This document shows positions 52,599-60,565 of a stretch of DNA of 64,000 nt, one piece after another. The translations under genes were made by a program, and so were the position numbers. The stretch is from Parapedobacter pyrenivorans. GTDB lineage: Bacteria; Bacteroidota; Bacteroidia; Sphingobacteriales; Sphingobacteriaceae. The stretch spans positions 1 through 64,000 of the forward strand of contig NZ_BMER01000004.1 of the NCBI RefSeq assembly GCF_014636865.1, in the 5' to 3' direction. The notes beneath the pieces are model-generated. The model saw nothing but the letters and a program-made list of their open reading frames with translations, had not been told where the DNA came from and did not search any database. Numbering within the stretch: position 1 is the first letter of the stretch; the number at the start of each line of letters is the position of its first letter.

Positions 52599-53474
52599 TT
52601 AAACTGGATTATTGCCTTTCATAAATTCGCTAATCATATGCGATACTTCTTCAAAGTTAGTTTCTAGAGCCATATGCCCGCCCTCCAACACGTGGATTTG
52701 AGCATCGGGTAAATCTCGCTTATAGCAATATGCTTCCGCTACATCAAAATATACATCATGTTTGCCCCAAATTATGAGTGCCGGTGGTTGGTGTTTACGA
52801 AAATATTGTTGAATTGCTGGGAAAAGTTCAAAATTTGTCGGGTAGGTACAATTCAACTTAAACTGAATGTCAAGGTTTCCGGCCCTGCTTAGTCTTTCCC
52901 AATCCATGATCCAACTTTCGGGGCTTATGTTTTGGTGAAGTCTTTCGGGTACGCCTGCAAAATACTGTTCCTTTGTTCCTTCCTTGCTCAAAAATGCGTA
53001 TACCTTTTTCTTTTTTTCCTCCGTGGGATTTTTCCAATAGTCTTTGGATTCATCCCATTGTGGTCCATGACCTTCAAGGTAATTGTTGCCGTTTTGTACA
53101 ATTATTGCCGCTACTTTATCGGGGTTTTTCAGACAGATGCGCGCACCAATGTAACTTCCGTAATCGTGAAGGTATATCGTAAATGATTTTAACTTTACAG
53201 CTTCGATAAACTTGTCCATATACAAAGCAATATTTTCAAACGAATATTCGAAATCGCTTATCGTCGGGACATCACTGAATCCAAAGCTCGGATAATCGGG
53301 TGCAATAAGGTGGAACTTGTCGGAAAGTGCAACCATTAGGTTTTTAAACATGATGGAAGATGTCGGGAATCCATGGAAAAGCAAAAGTGTTGGGTTTTTA
53401 CTGTTGCCCGCCTCCCTATAAAAAATAGTTACTCCGTCTACTTTTACGGTCCTGTTATAAATCTGTCTATCCAT
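52599..53474 (-). CDS. Alpha/beta hydrolase with Asp nucleophile (haloalkane dehalogenase/epoxide hydrolase-like)
   Basis: 291 residues from the ATG at 53474. LLFHGFPTSSIMFKNLM is the oxyanion area. The nucleophile elbow reads IYLHDYGSYIGARI, with Asp where esterases have Ser. This points to haloalkane dehalogenase, epoxide hydrolase or fluoroacetate dehalogenase-like chemistry. GKHDVYFDVAEAY and EGGHMALETNF supply the acid and histidine. Cytoplasmic, no signal. Substrate unknown. Confidence 0.82.
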   Translation of the reverse strand: MDRQIYNRTVKVDGVTIFYREAGNSKNPTLLLFHGFPTSSIMFKNLMVALSDKFHLIAPDYPSFGFSDVPTISDFEYSFENIALYMDKFIEAVKLKSFTIYLHDYGSYIGARICLKNPDKVAAIIVQNGNNYLEGHGPQWDESKDYWKNPTEEKKKKVYAFLSKEGTKEQYFAGVPERLHQNISPESWIMDWERLSRAGNLDIQFKLNCTYPTNFELFPAIQQYFRKHQPPALIIWGKHDVYFDVAEAYCYKRDLPDAQIHVLEGGHMALETNFEEVSHMISEFMKGNNPV

Positions 53475-53515
53475 AGTTGTGTTCAACTTAAGCGGCGCAT
53501 CTTTAATACCACCAC

Positions 53516-53953
53516 CTACTTATCCACGGGCGCAAACAGAAAGGCGACCGGATCACCGCCGCCGGAAATTTCCGCATGGAGTTCAGCGCCTGCCCGTTGG
53601 TAACGGATGGTCTTGGGAAATTCATTCTGCGGATTCTCGCAGGTGAACGATCCGCCATCCGACTGGGTTATCTTGAAATCGGTTGATTGTGTTTCCCCCA
53701 TCAACCGTACTTTTAAATGCCAGACGCCCGCAATCGGAGATAGCATCGTGTGCTCTTGCCACACCGTGTCCGCCCCTTGGAGTGTGTAACTGTGGCCGAG
53801 GTAGGTAAAGTCGTTTTGTTTCACCCAGGTTTCAAATGTCCGCTTTCCTGCACCCTCGTTGGTGCGCTCCCATTCACCGATCATAAAGTCAAAGTTTTCT
53901 GCCTGCCCGCAGGGCACCAATACGGCGAAGGAAAGTAATACCAACAATTTCAT
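53516..53953 (-). CDS. DUF6265-like exported protein
   Basis: 145 residues with a signal peptide (LLVLLSFAVLVPCGQA). FDFMIGEWERTNEG near the start and VWQEHTMLSPIAGVWHLKVR fit DUF6265, a small lipocalin-like family in Bacteroidota. Periplasmic, unknown ligand. It lies 41 nt upstream of the alpha/beta hydrolase on the same strand and may be co-transcribed with it. Confidence 0.65.
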   Translation of the reverse strand: MKLLVLLSFAVLVPCGQAENFDFMIGEWERTNEGAGKRTFETWVKQNDFTYLGHSYTLQGADTVWQEHTMLSPIAGVWHLKVRLMGETQSTDFKITQSDGGSFTCENPQNEFPKTIRYQRAGAELHAEISGGGDPVAFLFAPVDK

Positions 53954-53997
53954 GACGAATCATTTATAACCACGTAAAGATAACTATTTGCTGAATA

Positions 53998-54993
53998 CTA
54001 ACCCAAATACCATTCTTCCCACGTTTTCATCCAGCCCACACGGTCCTTGATAAAGCGCGGGGTAAAGAAAAAGTTTGACCAATCTTCAAAATTCTCACAG
54101 TAGAAGCGGAAGTAAAACAACCAGAATAAGAAACCCCAATACGGTATCGAAGCCCGCTCGGCCTCGCTTAGCGGCCGCCGTTCGCGGTAGCCTTTTACAA
54201 AAACGGCAAATTGGCGGTCTGCCTCCTGCTGTGTTAGCTTTTTATGCATTACATCCAGAAAAAAGTGGACATAGAAAGAAGCAAGGTCATTCACCAGGTA
54301 TCCCTCACCAGCAAAATCAAAATCAAAAAAAGTAACCTTTCCGTTGGTATCGAAATGGAAGTTCTTGGGCAGGAAATCGTAGTGGCAATAACCGTGGCTA
54401 AAGGCCGACAGTTCCAAGGCCTGTAATCCCCGTTTCACGCGGGTGGCAGTCTCGTGTAAATACCGATACTCCGTAGCTAAGCCGCTAAATGCTGGTGCTA
54501 TGATACGGAGGGGGGCATCTACCAGCGCTTCAAAGTCCAGCGGCTTGCGGTGATGTTTTAAGCGCAGGCCAGCCGTTAGGTTATGGATGTGTGCCATGGC
54601 GTTGCCCACCTGTAGCAATTGCTCGTCGTTCATGGCGGGATAAACCTGTCCCTCGGCGTAGGTGAATAATACGCCATAACGGATACCTTCCGCCGCTTGG
54701 AATGCCTGCAGATATCCACCGTCCTTATCCGGCAAGGGATAGCTCACGGAGGCCCCGCCGGCATGCAGGGTATTCAGTAACTCCACCTCACCGTTTATCT
54801 CTTCCTCTTTCCGGTGTGCATCCCGGTAAATTTTAAAAATATACCGGGTGGTGCCACCTTCGAGCAAATACGTGTCGCTTACGTTATGGATCAACAGTCG
54901 GCAGGTCGTATCGTCAAGGAGGTAGCGTTCCTGCAAGTATTCATTTACTGCAGGAGCCGAAAGCAGCGAATAACGGGTGGGAAAAATAGCCAT
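53998..54993 (-). CDS. APH-family phosphotransferase (homoserine kinase II/aminoglycoside kinase-like)
   Basis: 331 residues. The ATP-binding lysine lies in YIFKIYRDAHR. The Brenner motif HYDFLPKNFHFD and the DFG-like FFDFDFAGEGYLVNDLASF are intact. Such kinases phosphorylate homoserine, choline, fructosamine or antibiotics. The conserved N-terminal segment GGTTRYIFKIYRD favours the broad APH group rather than a sure drug kinase. Substrate unknown. Confidence 0.85.
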   Translation of the reverse strand: MAIFPTRYSLLSAPAVNEYLQERYLLDDTTCRLLIHNVSDTYLLEGGTTRYIFKIYRDAHRKEEEINGEVELLNTLHAGGASVSYPLPDKDGGYLQAFQAAEGIRYGVLFTYAEGQVYPAMNDEQLLQVGNAMAHIHNLTAGLRLKHHRKPLDFEALVDAPLRIIAPAFSGLATEYRYLHETATRVKRGLQALELSAFSHGYCHYDFLPKNFHFDTNGKVTFFDFDFAGEGYLVNDLASFYVHFFLDVMHKKLTQQEADRQFAVFVKGYRERRPLSEAERASIPYWGFLFWLFYFRFYCENFEDWSNFFFTPRFIKDRVGWMKTWEEWYLG

Positions 54994-55111
54994 GGCTCAA
55001 ATATAAATGTATTCGATTCAATAGCACGAGTTTTTGCGGTCGGTGTGCTGATTTAGCTGGTTTTGCCTTCATGGGCTAAACGCATGCAAGGTAAAAACTT
55101 TTCAACGGTAC

Positions 55112-55142
55112 TTGTTAACTAAAAATATTAGTATTAGTTTTG
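55112..55142 (+). promoter_or_regulatory. Promoter and palindrome upstream of imuA
   Basis: TTG (55112-55114), exactly 20 nt, then TAGTTTTG (55135-55142) fits the Bacteroidota consensus. Between them lies ACTAA-AAATA-TTAGT (55118-55132), a perfect inverted repeat. An operator in the spacer would let a repressor control imuAB, as expected for a damage-inducible set. Confidence 0.55.
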
Positions 55143-55171
55143 GTGTTTCAATTCGGTACGCGGATAAAGCG

Positions 55172-55903
55172 ATGGCAAACAAGAGCGACATAGTAAATCG
55201 GTTGAAGCAGGACCTGTTGCGATGGCAGGGGGTTACCCTATCAGAAAGCCACGCCAAGCAAATCGGCTTGGGGCCTGTGGAAGCGGCATTTCCGGGTGCG
55301 GTATTCCCGTCGTTCGGCGTCCACGAGTTCATCAGCCGGTCGCGCGAAGAAAGTGCGACCACCAGTGGCTTCATGGGCGGACTGCTTTCGCGCCTGATGT
55401 CGGGTGAGGGCGTTTGCCTCTGGATCAGCACGTCCAGGTTACTGTTCCCGCCTTCCATCCGGGCGTTCGGCGTAGTGCCAGATCGCGTCATCTTTGTAGA
55501 CGTGGCGCGAGAGCGGGATGTGCTATGGGCTACCGAAGAGGCACTCAAGTGCAGCGGCCTAATTGCTGTAGTGGCCGAATTACAGGAGATGGATTTCGTT
55601 CAGTCACGCCGGCTGCAACTGGCGGTGGAGAAAAGCCGGGTGACGGGATTGATCCTGCGCTGCAATCCTCGCACGGTCGGGTCTACGGCTTGCGCAGCCC
55701 GCTGGCACATCCGATCGCTGCCGAGCGTCATGGCAGACGAACTACCCGGGGTCGGTTTCCCCCGGTGGGAGGTGGAGCTGCTGAAAGTCCGCAACGGCAA
55801 CCCCGGTCAATGGCAGCTAGAATGGTCGGAGGGACGGTTCGTGCCCATACTACCGGCTCGGCAGACAGATCGAAAGACGATACCCATGCGGAAAATCGGT
55901 TAA
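55172..55903 (+). CDS. imuA: ImuA (SulA/RecA-like mutagenesis protein)
   Basis: 243 residues from the ATG at 55172; the frame runs upstream to 55112 but crosses the promoter. FPGAVFPSFGVHEFISRSRE, then LFPPSIRAFGVVPDRVIFVDVARERDVLWATEEAL across the core, match ImuA, a RecA/SulA-related partner of ImuB in SOS mutagenesis. Walker A is degenerate, as in the family. It sits 6 nt before imuB. Confidence 0.88.
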   Translation: MANKSDIVNRLKQDLLRWQGVTLSESHAKQIGLGPVEAAFPGAVFPSFGVHEFISRSREESATTSGFMGGLLSRLMSGEGVCLWISTSRLLFPPSIRAFGVVPDRVIFVDVARERDVLWATEEALKCSGLIAVVAELQEMDFVQSRRLQLAVEKSRVTGLILRCNPRTVGSTACAARWHIRSLPSVMADELPGVGFPRWEVELLKVRNGNPGQWQLEWSEGRFVPILPARQTDRKTIPMRKIG

Positions 55904-55909
55904 TAGGCT

Positions 55910-57412
55910 ATGGAAAAACGGTTTGCATCGATCTGGTTTCCCTACCTGCTTACGGACCGGCACACGGTCCGGCAGCCCGGACTGCGCAACGTGCCGTTTG
56001 TGCTGGCAACACCCGTACACGGGCGCATGGTGATTACCGAAGCGAATGCCGCGGCCGAAGCGCAGGGCATCGCGCGGGGCATGGTGCTGGCCGACGCCAA
56101 GGCGTGCGTCCCCGACCTGGAAGTTGCCGACGACCGGCCCGGGCTGGCCGACAGGCTGCTCAAGGTACTCGGTCTGTGGTGCATCCGCTATACGCCCGTG
56201 GTGGCCGTCGATCCACTGGGCGGATTGATCCTTGATATCAGTGGATGTACCCACCTGTGGGGCGGGGAGAGACCCTACCTGAAAGATATCGTAAACAAAT
56301 TACAGAAACGGGGATTCCATGTGCGCATGGCCATCGCCGGGGCAATTGGTGCAGCCTGGGCGGTGGCCCGTTTCGGTAAGCAAACCCCCTTCGTCGAAAA
56401 CGGCCGGGAAGCCGACGCCCTGCGATCGCTGCCGCCCGCAGCCCTACGGCTGGAGCCGGAGGTAATAAGCCGGCTGCATAAATTGGGCTTGCGCACCGTG
56501 GGTAGTTTCATGGGGATGCCTTCCTCTGCACTCCGTAGGCGCTTTGGAGAGGGGCTTCCGGTCCGGCTGCGCTGGGCGCTCGGCCGGGAGGAAGAACCTC
56601 TCGTACCGTTGCGGCCAGTACCGCCGTACGAAGAGCGACTGCCCTGCCTGGAGCCCATTCGCACGGCAGCAGGCATCGAAATCGCCATCGGAAAACTATT
56701 GGGTTCACTGTGTAAGCGACTGGCAGGCGAGGGTAGGGGGCTCCGTATCGCAACATTGAAAGGCCATCGCGTGGATGGTAAATCCGTGCAGGTGGGTATC
56801 ACCACCAGCCGGGCCACGGCCAGCGTACCGCACCTGATGAAGCTGTTCGAGCTCCAAGTACCACATATCGAACCTGCTCTGGGCATCGAACTGTTCGTGC
56901 TGGAAGCCTCCAAGGTAGAAGATGCCGACGCGGTGCAGGAGGCATTGTGGGGCGGGGTACCCGGACTGGAAGACGCCGCACTGTCCGAACTGATCGACCG
57001 GTTGAAGGGGCGCAAGGGTATCCGGGCCGTTTACCGCTACCTGCCAGACGAGCACCATTGGCCCGAGCGGTCGTTTAAAGAGGCTGCATCCATCGCGGAG
57101 AAACCTTCCACATACTGGAAAATCGATCAGCCACGGCCCACGCGGCTGCTGGCTTCGCCCGAACCCATCGAGGTCTCCGCACCCATTCCGGATTACCCGC
57201 CCATGCTGTTCCGGCATCGCGGCGAGGCGCACCCGATCAAAAAGGCTGATGGGCCCGAACGGATCGAACGGGAATGGTGGATGGACTCAGGCGAACACCG
57301 GGATTATTATTACGTGGAAGATGATAAAGGCCGCCGGTACTGGCTCTACCGCTCGGGTCACTACGGCGACGATAGCCGAAAGCAGTGGTTTCTGCATGGT
57401 TTTTTTGCTTAA
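55910..57412 (+). CDS. imuB: ImuB (inactive Y-family polymerase)
   Basis: 500 residues. Fits ImuB: RFASIWFPYLLTDR and ITEANAAAEAQGIARGMVLADAKA cover the palm/finger region, but the catalytic acidic residues of active Y-family polymerases are not conserved (palm segment LILDISGCTHLWGG). ImuB binds DnaE2 and the beta clamp to allow error-prone repair; a QLxLF-like clamp motif was not clearly seen. It ends after GDDSRKQWFLHGFFA. dnaE2 is not next to it. Confidence 0.9.
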   Translation: MEKRFASIWFPYLLTDRHTVRQPGLRNVPFVLATPVHGRMVITEANAAAEAQGIARGMVLADAKACVPDLEVADDRPGLADRLLKVLGLWCIRYTPVVAVDPLGGLILDISGCTHLWGGERPYLKDIVNKLQKRGFHVRMAIAGAIGAAWAVARFGKQTPFVENGREADALRSLPPAALRLEPEVISRLHKLGLRTVGSFMGMPSSALRRRFGEGLPVRLRWALGREEEPLVPLRPVPPYEERLPCLEPIRTAAGIEIAIGKLLGSLCKRLAGEGRGLRIATLKGHRVDGKSVQVGITTSRATASVPHLMKLFELQVPHIEPALGIELFVLEASKVEDADAVQEALWGGVPGLEDAALSELIDRLKGRKGIRAVYRYLPDEHHWPERSFKEAASIAEKPSTYWKIDQPRPTRLLASPEPIEVSAPIPDYPPMLFRHRGEAHPIKKADGPERIEREWWMDSGEHRDYYYVEDDKGRRYWLYRSGHYGDDSRKQWFLHGFFA

Positions 57413-57497
57413 CGATTGGAACAGCAGCCTATGGCCTTTACCCACCGCAGCAGCTTTGCCGGCGAAATATTCAATGATTACATAAACAGATACGGAT

Positions 57498-57668
57498 ATG
57501 GAAATACAGGACGACAGGCAACGATGTGCCTTCTGCGGCGGTAGGGTGGATGCCTCCGGCAAACCGCTCCCGGAAGATGGACTATCGCCCGGAGCCTCAG
57601 AGCTATGCTTCACCTGCGGGCGATTGCAGAAAGCCCGCCCACCGCGTGAAGAAGGCGTGTGTGGTTAA
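57498..57668 (+). CDS. Small zinc-ribbon-like protein (56 residues)
   Basis: ATG at 57498 to TAA at 57668. Four cysteines form two pairs, CAFC near the start and CFTC about 27 residues later, as in a zinc ribbon. The rest is polar. No family name recognised. It lies just after imuB and before a DUF6965 gene on the same strand; a role with imuAB is possible. Confidence 0.5.
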   Translation: MEIQDDRQRCAFCGGRVDASGKPLPEDGLSPGASELCFTCGRLQKARPPREEGVCG

Positions 57669-57715
57669 TAAATACATTTAGTGAGCCTTTCTAGGTGATT
57701 TATTATCTTTGTCCC

Positions 57716-57931
57716 ATGACGATCCAAGAACTCGAAGAATTTTTTGCCGCCCACCCCGTACCGCCCGGCACGAAACAAAACGCGGCCACTACGATAGTAG
57801 ATGCCGAGAAATTCCTGGAAGTAAACCTCGCCGTGGTAAAGGCTTGGCCTAAGGACATAGACAAATGCCCCAGCTACTGGCATTTGTGCGAACTTGCGAA
57901 AGTCCTGTCAGATAGGGCGGAGAGCGATTAA
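57716..57931 (+). CDS. DUF6965 family small protein
   Basis: 71 residues from the ATG at 57716. TIQELEEFFAAHPVPPGTKQ, then TIVDAEKFLEVNLAVVKAWPKDI and a helical tail, are the DUF6965 pattern. Cytoplasmic, unknown function. Common next to repair or mobile genes; here it follows imuAB. Confidence 0.65.
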   Translation: MTIQELEEFFAAHPVPPGTKQNAATTIVDAEKFLEVNLAVVKAWPKDIDKCPSYWHLCELAKVLSDRAESD

Positions 57932-58140
57932 TATTCAAAGTTCCTTGGTGATAAATTTTGATCATCGGTAAAATCTGCATGATTGCATCTGGCGTCAAAT
58001 TCATCATAAACGGCGCCAACAGGGAAAAGTTTTCCACAGAAAAGATTGCCGAACATTTGGTGTTGAAATGGTGGGACTGGGATATTAAAAAGATCACGGA
58101 AAACCTGGAATTTCTTACCAGCAAAACCTCAAGGTTTTGA
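57932..58140 (+). pseudogene. Remnant of a Vat/CatB-type xenobiotic acetyltransferase
   Basis: From 57958 the frame reads LIIGKICMIASGVKFIINGAN, the left-handed beta-helix core of Vat/CatB acetyltransferases. It then jumps to KFSTEKIAEHLVLKWWDWDI, the family C-terminus, so some 85-90 residues of hexapeptide repeats are deleted. Upstream codons YSKFLGDK fit the same family but are out of phase: TTTT instead of TT at 57956-57959 would give GDKLIIGK. The catalytic histidine loop is gone, so no activity is expected. Confidence 0.6.
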
Positions 58141-58217
58141 TTTTATAGCACATGATGTCAAATAACTATTCATTCCAAAGAAAATAGGATGGGTTCATGT
58201 TTTCCTACTTATTAAAG

Positions 58218-58982
58218 TTAAAGCCAGGCCAGTAGTTCCGATGCCTTAGCCTTGCTCACGATGACGCGCTCGGGTAGCTCCACGGATAGCTTCAATACCA
58301 ATCTCCGGCCGAAATAATGCTCGGCCATCACAATGGCATCGCGATTAATTAAGAATTGTCGGTTAGCCCGGAAAAAGCCTTTAGGATCCAGCATGGATTC
58401 CAATTCATCCAGTACTTCCTGAAGGAGATGGATCTGGCGGGTGAATGTATGTGCATTCACGGTGCCACCCGCAGAATGGATAAACGCTATGTCCCTGACC
58501 GGAAGCGGTATGATTTTTTCGTTACGGTATATGAGGAGGCCGGACTTATGATTATTGGGTTGCAGTTGATCCAATAGTCTTTCAAGCGGGGACACTATGG
58601 CACTGCGTTCGCCCGGCGCAAGCAGCCGCTTTAGGCGATTGTATTTGTCCAAGCTTGCCGCAAGCTTGCTATTATCGATGGGTTTCAGGAGGTAATCGAT
58701 GCCGTTGGCCTCGAAGGCATGGATGGCATATTGGTCGAATGCCGTACAGAAAATCACCGGACACGGGGCTTGAACAGCTCGGAAGATATCGAAACTCAAC
58801 CCATCTGATAGCTGGATGTCTGAGAAGATGAGTTGTGGCGGAGGCTGCGTGCGCAACCAATCAATACCGGCGCACACTGAGGGTAGGATTGCCATTACCC
58901 GAAGGTCGTCATCTAACCGCTCTAACATGGTCTTCAGTTCTTTTGCGGTCTTGGTCTCGTCCTCGATGATCAGAATATCCAT
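58218..58982 (-). CDS. LytTR-family response regulator
   Basis: 254 residues. Receiver Asp in QLIFSDIQLSDGLSFDIF, then PVIFCTAFDQYAIHAFEA and KPIDNSKLAASL. The C-terminal LytTR domain reads IAFIHSAGGTVNAHTFTR and DPKGFFRANRQFLINRDAIV. It pairs with the LytS-type kinase gene just upstream (3-nt gap), which should phosphorylate it. Targets unknown. Confidence 0.93.
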   Translation of the reverse strand: MDILIIEDETKTAKELKTMLERLDDDLRVMAILPSVCAGIDWLRTQPPPQLIFSDIQLSDGLSFDIFRAVQAPCPVIFCTAFDQYAIHAFEANGIDYLLKPIDNSKLAASLDKYNRLKRLLAPGERSAIVSPLERLLDQLQPNNHKSGLLIYRNEKIIPLPVRDIAFIHSAGGTVNAHTFTRQIHLLQEVLDELESMLDPKGFFRANRQFLINRDAIVMAEHYFGRRLVLKLSVELPERVIVSKAKASELLAWL

Positions 58983-58985
58983 GGT

Positions 58986-59981
58986 TCACGACTTAACTAA
59001 AAAAATGGAAACAACAAACTCTTCGGGTGTTTGCAATACCTCGATGGTCCTGCCTGTCAGCAGCCGGTAGCGTTCGCTGATATTATGCAGGCCGGTTCCC
59101 GATTTAGTATCTGCCGATCGTTTCAAGCGCAGGGAATTGCGTACCGTAACCGTGTCGGCACCGATAGTTGAAATGCTTAGCCAAAGGGGCGATACGGTGT
59201 CCACCACGTTGTGCTTAATGGCATTTTCGACCAGCAATTGAAGCGTCATCGGGGGAAGTTTCATCGACAGGCAATGGTCCGCTATATCCAGGGTAACCAG
59301 CAGGGCTCCTTCAAACCGTTCCTGCAAAATATGAAGATATGCCCGGACAAAATCGAGCTCTTGCCGCAATTCCACCATATCTGCCTGGCGGCTGTTCAGC
59401 AGGTAGCGGTAAACATCGGCCAGCCGTTGAATGAACGCCCGCGGGGCAGGGTCGGTAACCATCGTACGCAACGTACCCAATGAATTGAACAGGAAATGCG
59501 GACTCAACTGTTCCTGCATCAGATTCAACCGGGCCTGGAGGTTTTCTTTTTTCAGCCGTTCGTTTTCCAATCGCGATCGTTGGTTCAGGGCTGTCATGCG
59601 TAAGAGATAGGCAATAAAAAATAGGAACCCGCCGATGACCATCCCGCGCAGGAGAAGCAAGAAATGCACCGCCCGCATACCACGCTGTGCAGCTTCCGCC
59701 CGTTCACGGATTTCGGCCACATCGCGTGTTGCGTAAAACAACAGGAGCGAAATGCACATGCAACCGGTCACGGCAAGGAGGCCTTTCCATGCATAGTGCC
59801 GGGGTTGCTCCCGCTGGATGACCCACTGCACCACCAGCCAACTCAGAAACGTGTTGGTAAAAGAGCCGATGGCAGAATAGGCAGACGAAGTCATCTCCTC
59901 CCGTGCTGTGCGAAGTACGTAGCTGAGGAGGGCTACGAACAGCGAGATGATCAGTCCGGTAAATGGGTAGTAGCGCTTCAT
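58986..59981 (-). CDS. LytS-type membrane histidine kinase
   Basis: 331 residues from the ATG at 59981 (KRYYPFTGLIISLFVALLSY). Four or five membrane helices occupy the first ~130 residues. The kinase core has LSPHFLFNSLGTLRTMV near 157, PPMTLQLLVENAIKHNVVD, and SGTGLHNISERYRLLTG. No separate sensor domain, so the signal is likely sensed in or near the membrane. It forms a pair with the LytTR regulator gene 3 nt downstream. Confidence 0.92.
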   Translation of the reverse strand: MKRYYPFTGLIISLFVALLSYVLRTAREEMTSSAYSAIGSFTNTFLSWLVVQWVIQREQPRHYAWKGLLAVTGCMCISLLLFYATRDVAEIRERAEAAQRGMRAVHFLLLLRGMVIGGFLFFIAYLLRMTALNQRSRLENERLKKENLQARLNLMQEQLSPHFLFNSLGTLRTMVTDPAPRAFIQRLADVYRYLLNSRQADMVELRQELDFVRAYLHILQERFEGALLVTLDIADHCLSMKLPPMTLQLLVENAIKHNVVDTVSPLWLSISTIGADTVTVRNSLRLKRSADTKSGTGLHNISERYRLLTGRTIEVLQTPEEFVVSIFLVKS

Positions 59982-60190
59982 CAAACAAAGATACCGATTT
60001 GTGGAGACGAATACCCTAAGCAACCCGACCAAGCGGACAAAATCGCTCATGAGTGAACTGCCCTAGGGCATGAGGTACCTGGCATCACCGATGTTGGACA
60101 TTCATCCGGCGATTTGTCCGTTTCGTGATCATTTTGCATGATACCTAGTTCGATTCCACTGAGCTTTGTACCAATAAATAGTTATGTGGC

Positions 60191-60565
60191 ATGAAAAAGA
60201 ACGTGTTAAAATTGGTGTTGATGCTGGCCGTTAGCGGTGTCACCACCGGCGCATTCGCGCAATCGAAGCTCACCGATGAGCAGAAAGAAGAATTGTTGGC
60301 CAAGATGGAACGATACCGCACCGAATTGAACCTCTCAGCCGAACAACAGGAGAAAGTCCAGTCAATTAATCGTACTTACTTCGAGGGGCTAGCCGGACTC
60401 AAGGCTTCCAATGAGTCGAAGCTCGCAAAGTTCAAGCAGTACCGGTCGCTCAGCGAAACGCGCGACCAGCAAATGAAGCAGGTGGTCGATAAGGACCAGT
60501 ACAAGCGCTATAAAGCCATGCAAAAAGCGATGAAAGACGAACTGAAAAGCCGTAGGAAACCATGA
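60191..60565 (+). CDS. Small exported helical protein (Spy/LTXXQ-like)
   Basis: 124 residues. Signal peptide (LVLMLAVSGVTTGAFAQ), then a charged helical hairpin (TDEQKEELLAKMERYRTELN, SAEQQEKVQSINRTYFEGL) resembling Spy/CpxP-like periplasmic chaperones and LTXXQ proteins. No firm family. Its stop overlaps the next ATG by 4 nt, so it is in one operon with the PHB depolymerase-like gene. Confidence 0.65.
   Translation: MKKNVLKLVLMLAVSGVTTGAFAQSKLTDEQKEELLAKMERYRTELNLSAEQQEKVQSINRTYFEGLAGLKASNESKLAKFKQYRSLSETRDQQMKQVVDKDQYKRYKAMQKAMKDELKSRRKP

Noticed and set aside
56275-57015. 246-codon open frame antisense to imuB
   Set aside because: Lies wholly inside imuB, which has clear family motifs; serine/arginine-rich translation is typical of a G+C-driven shadow.
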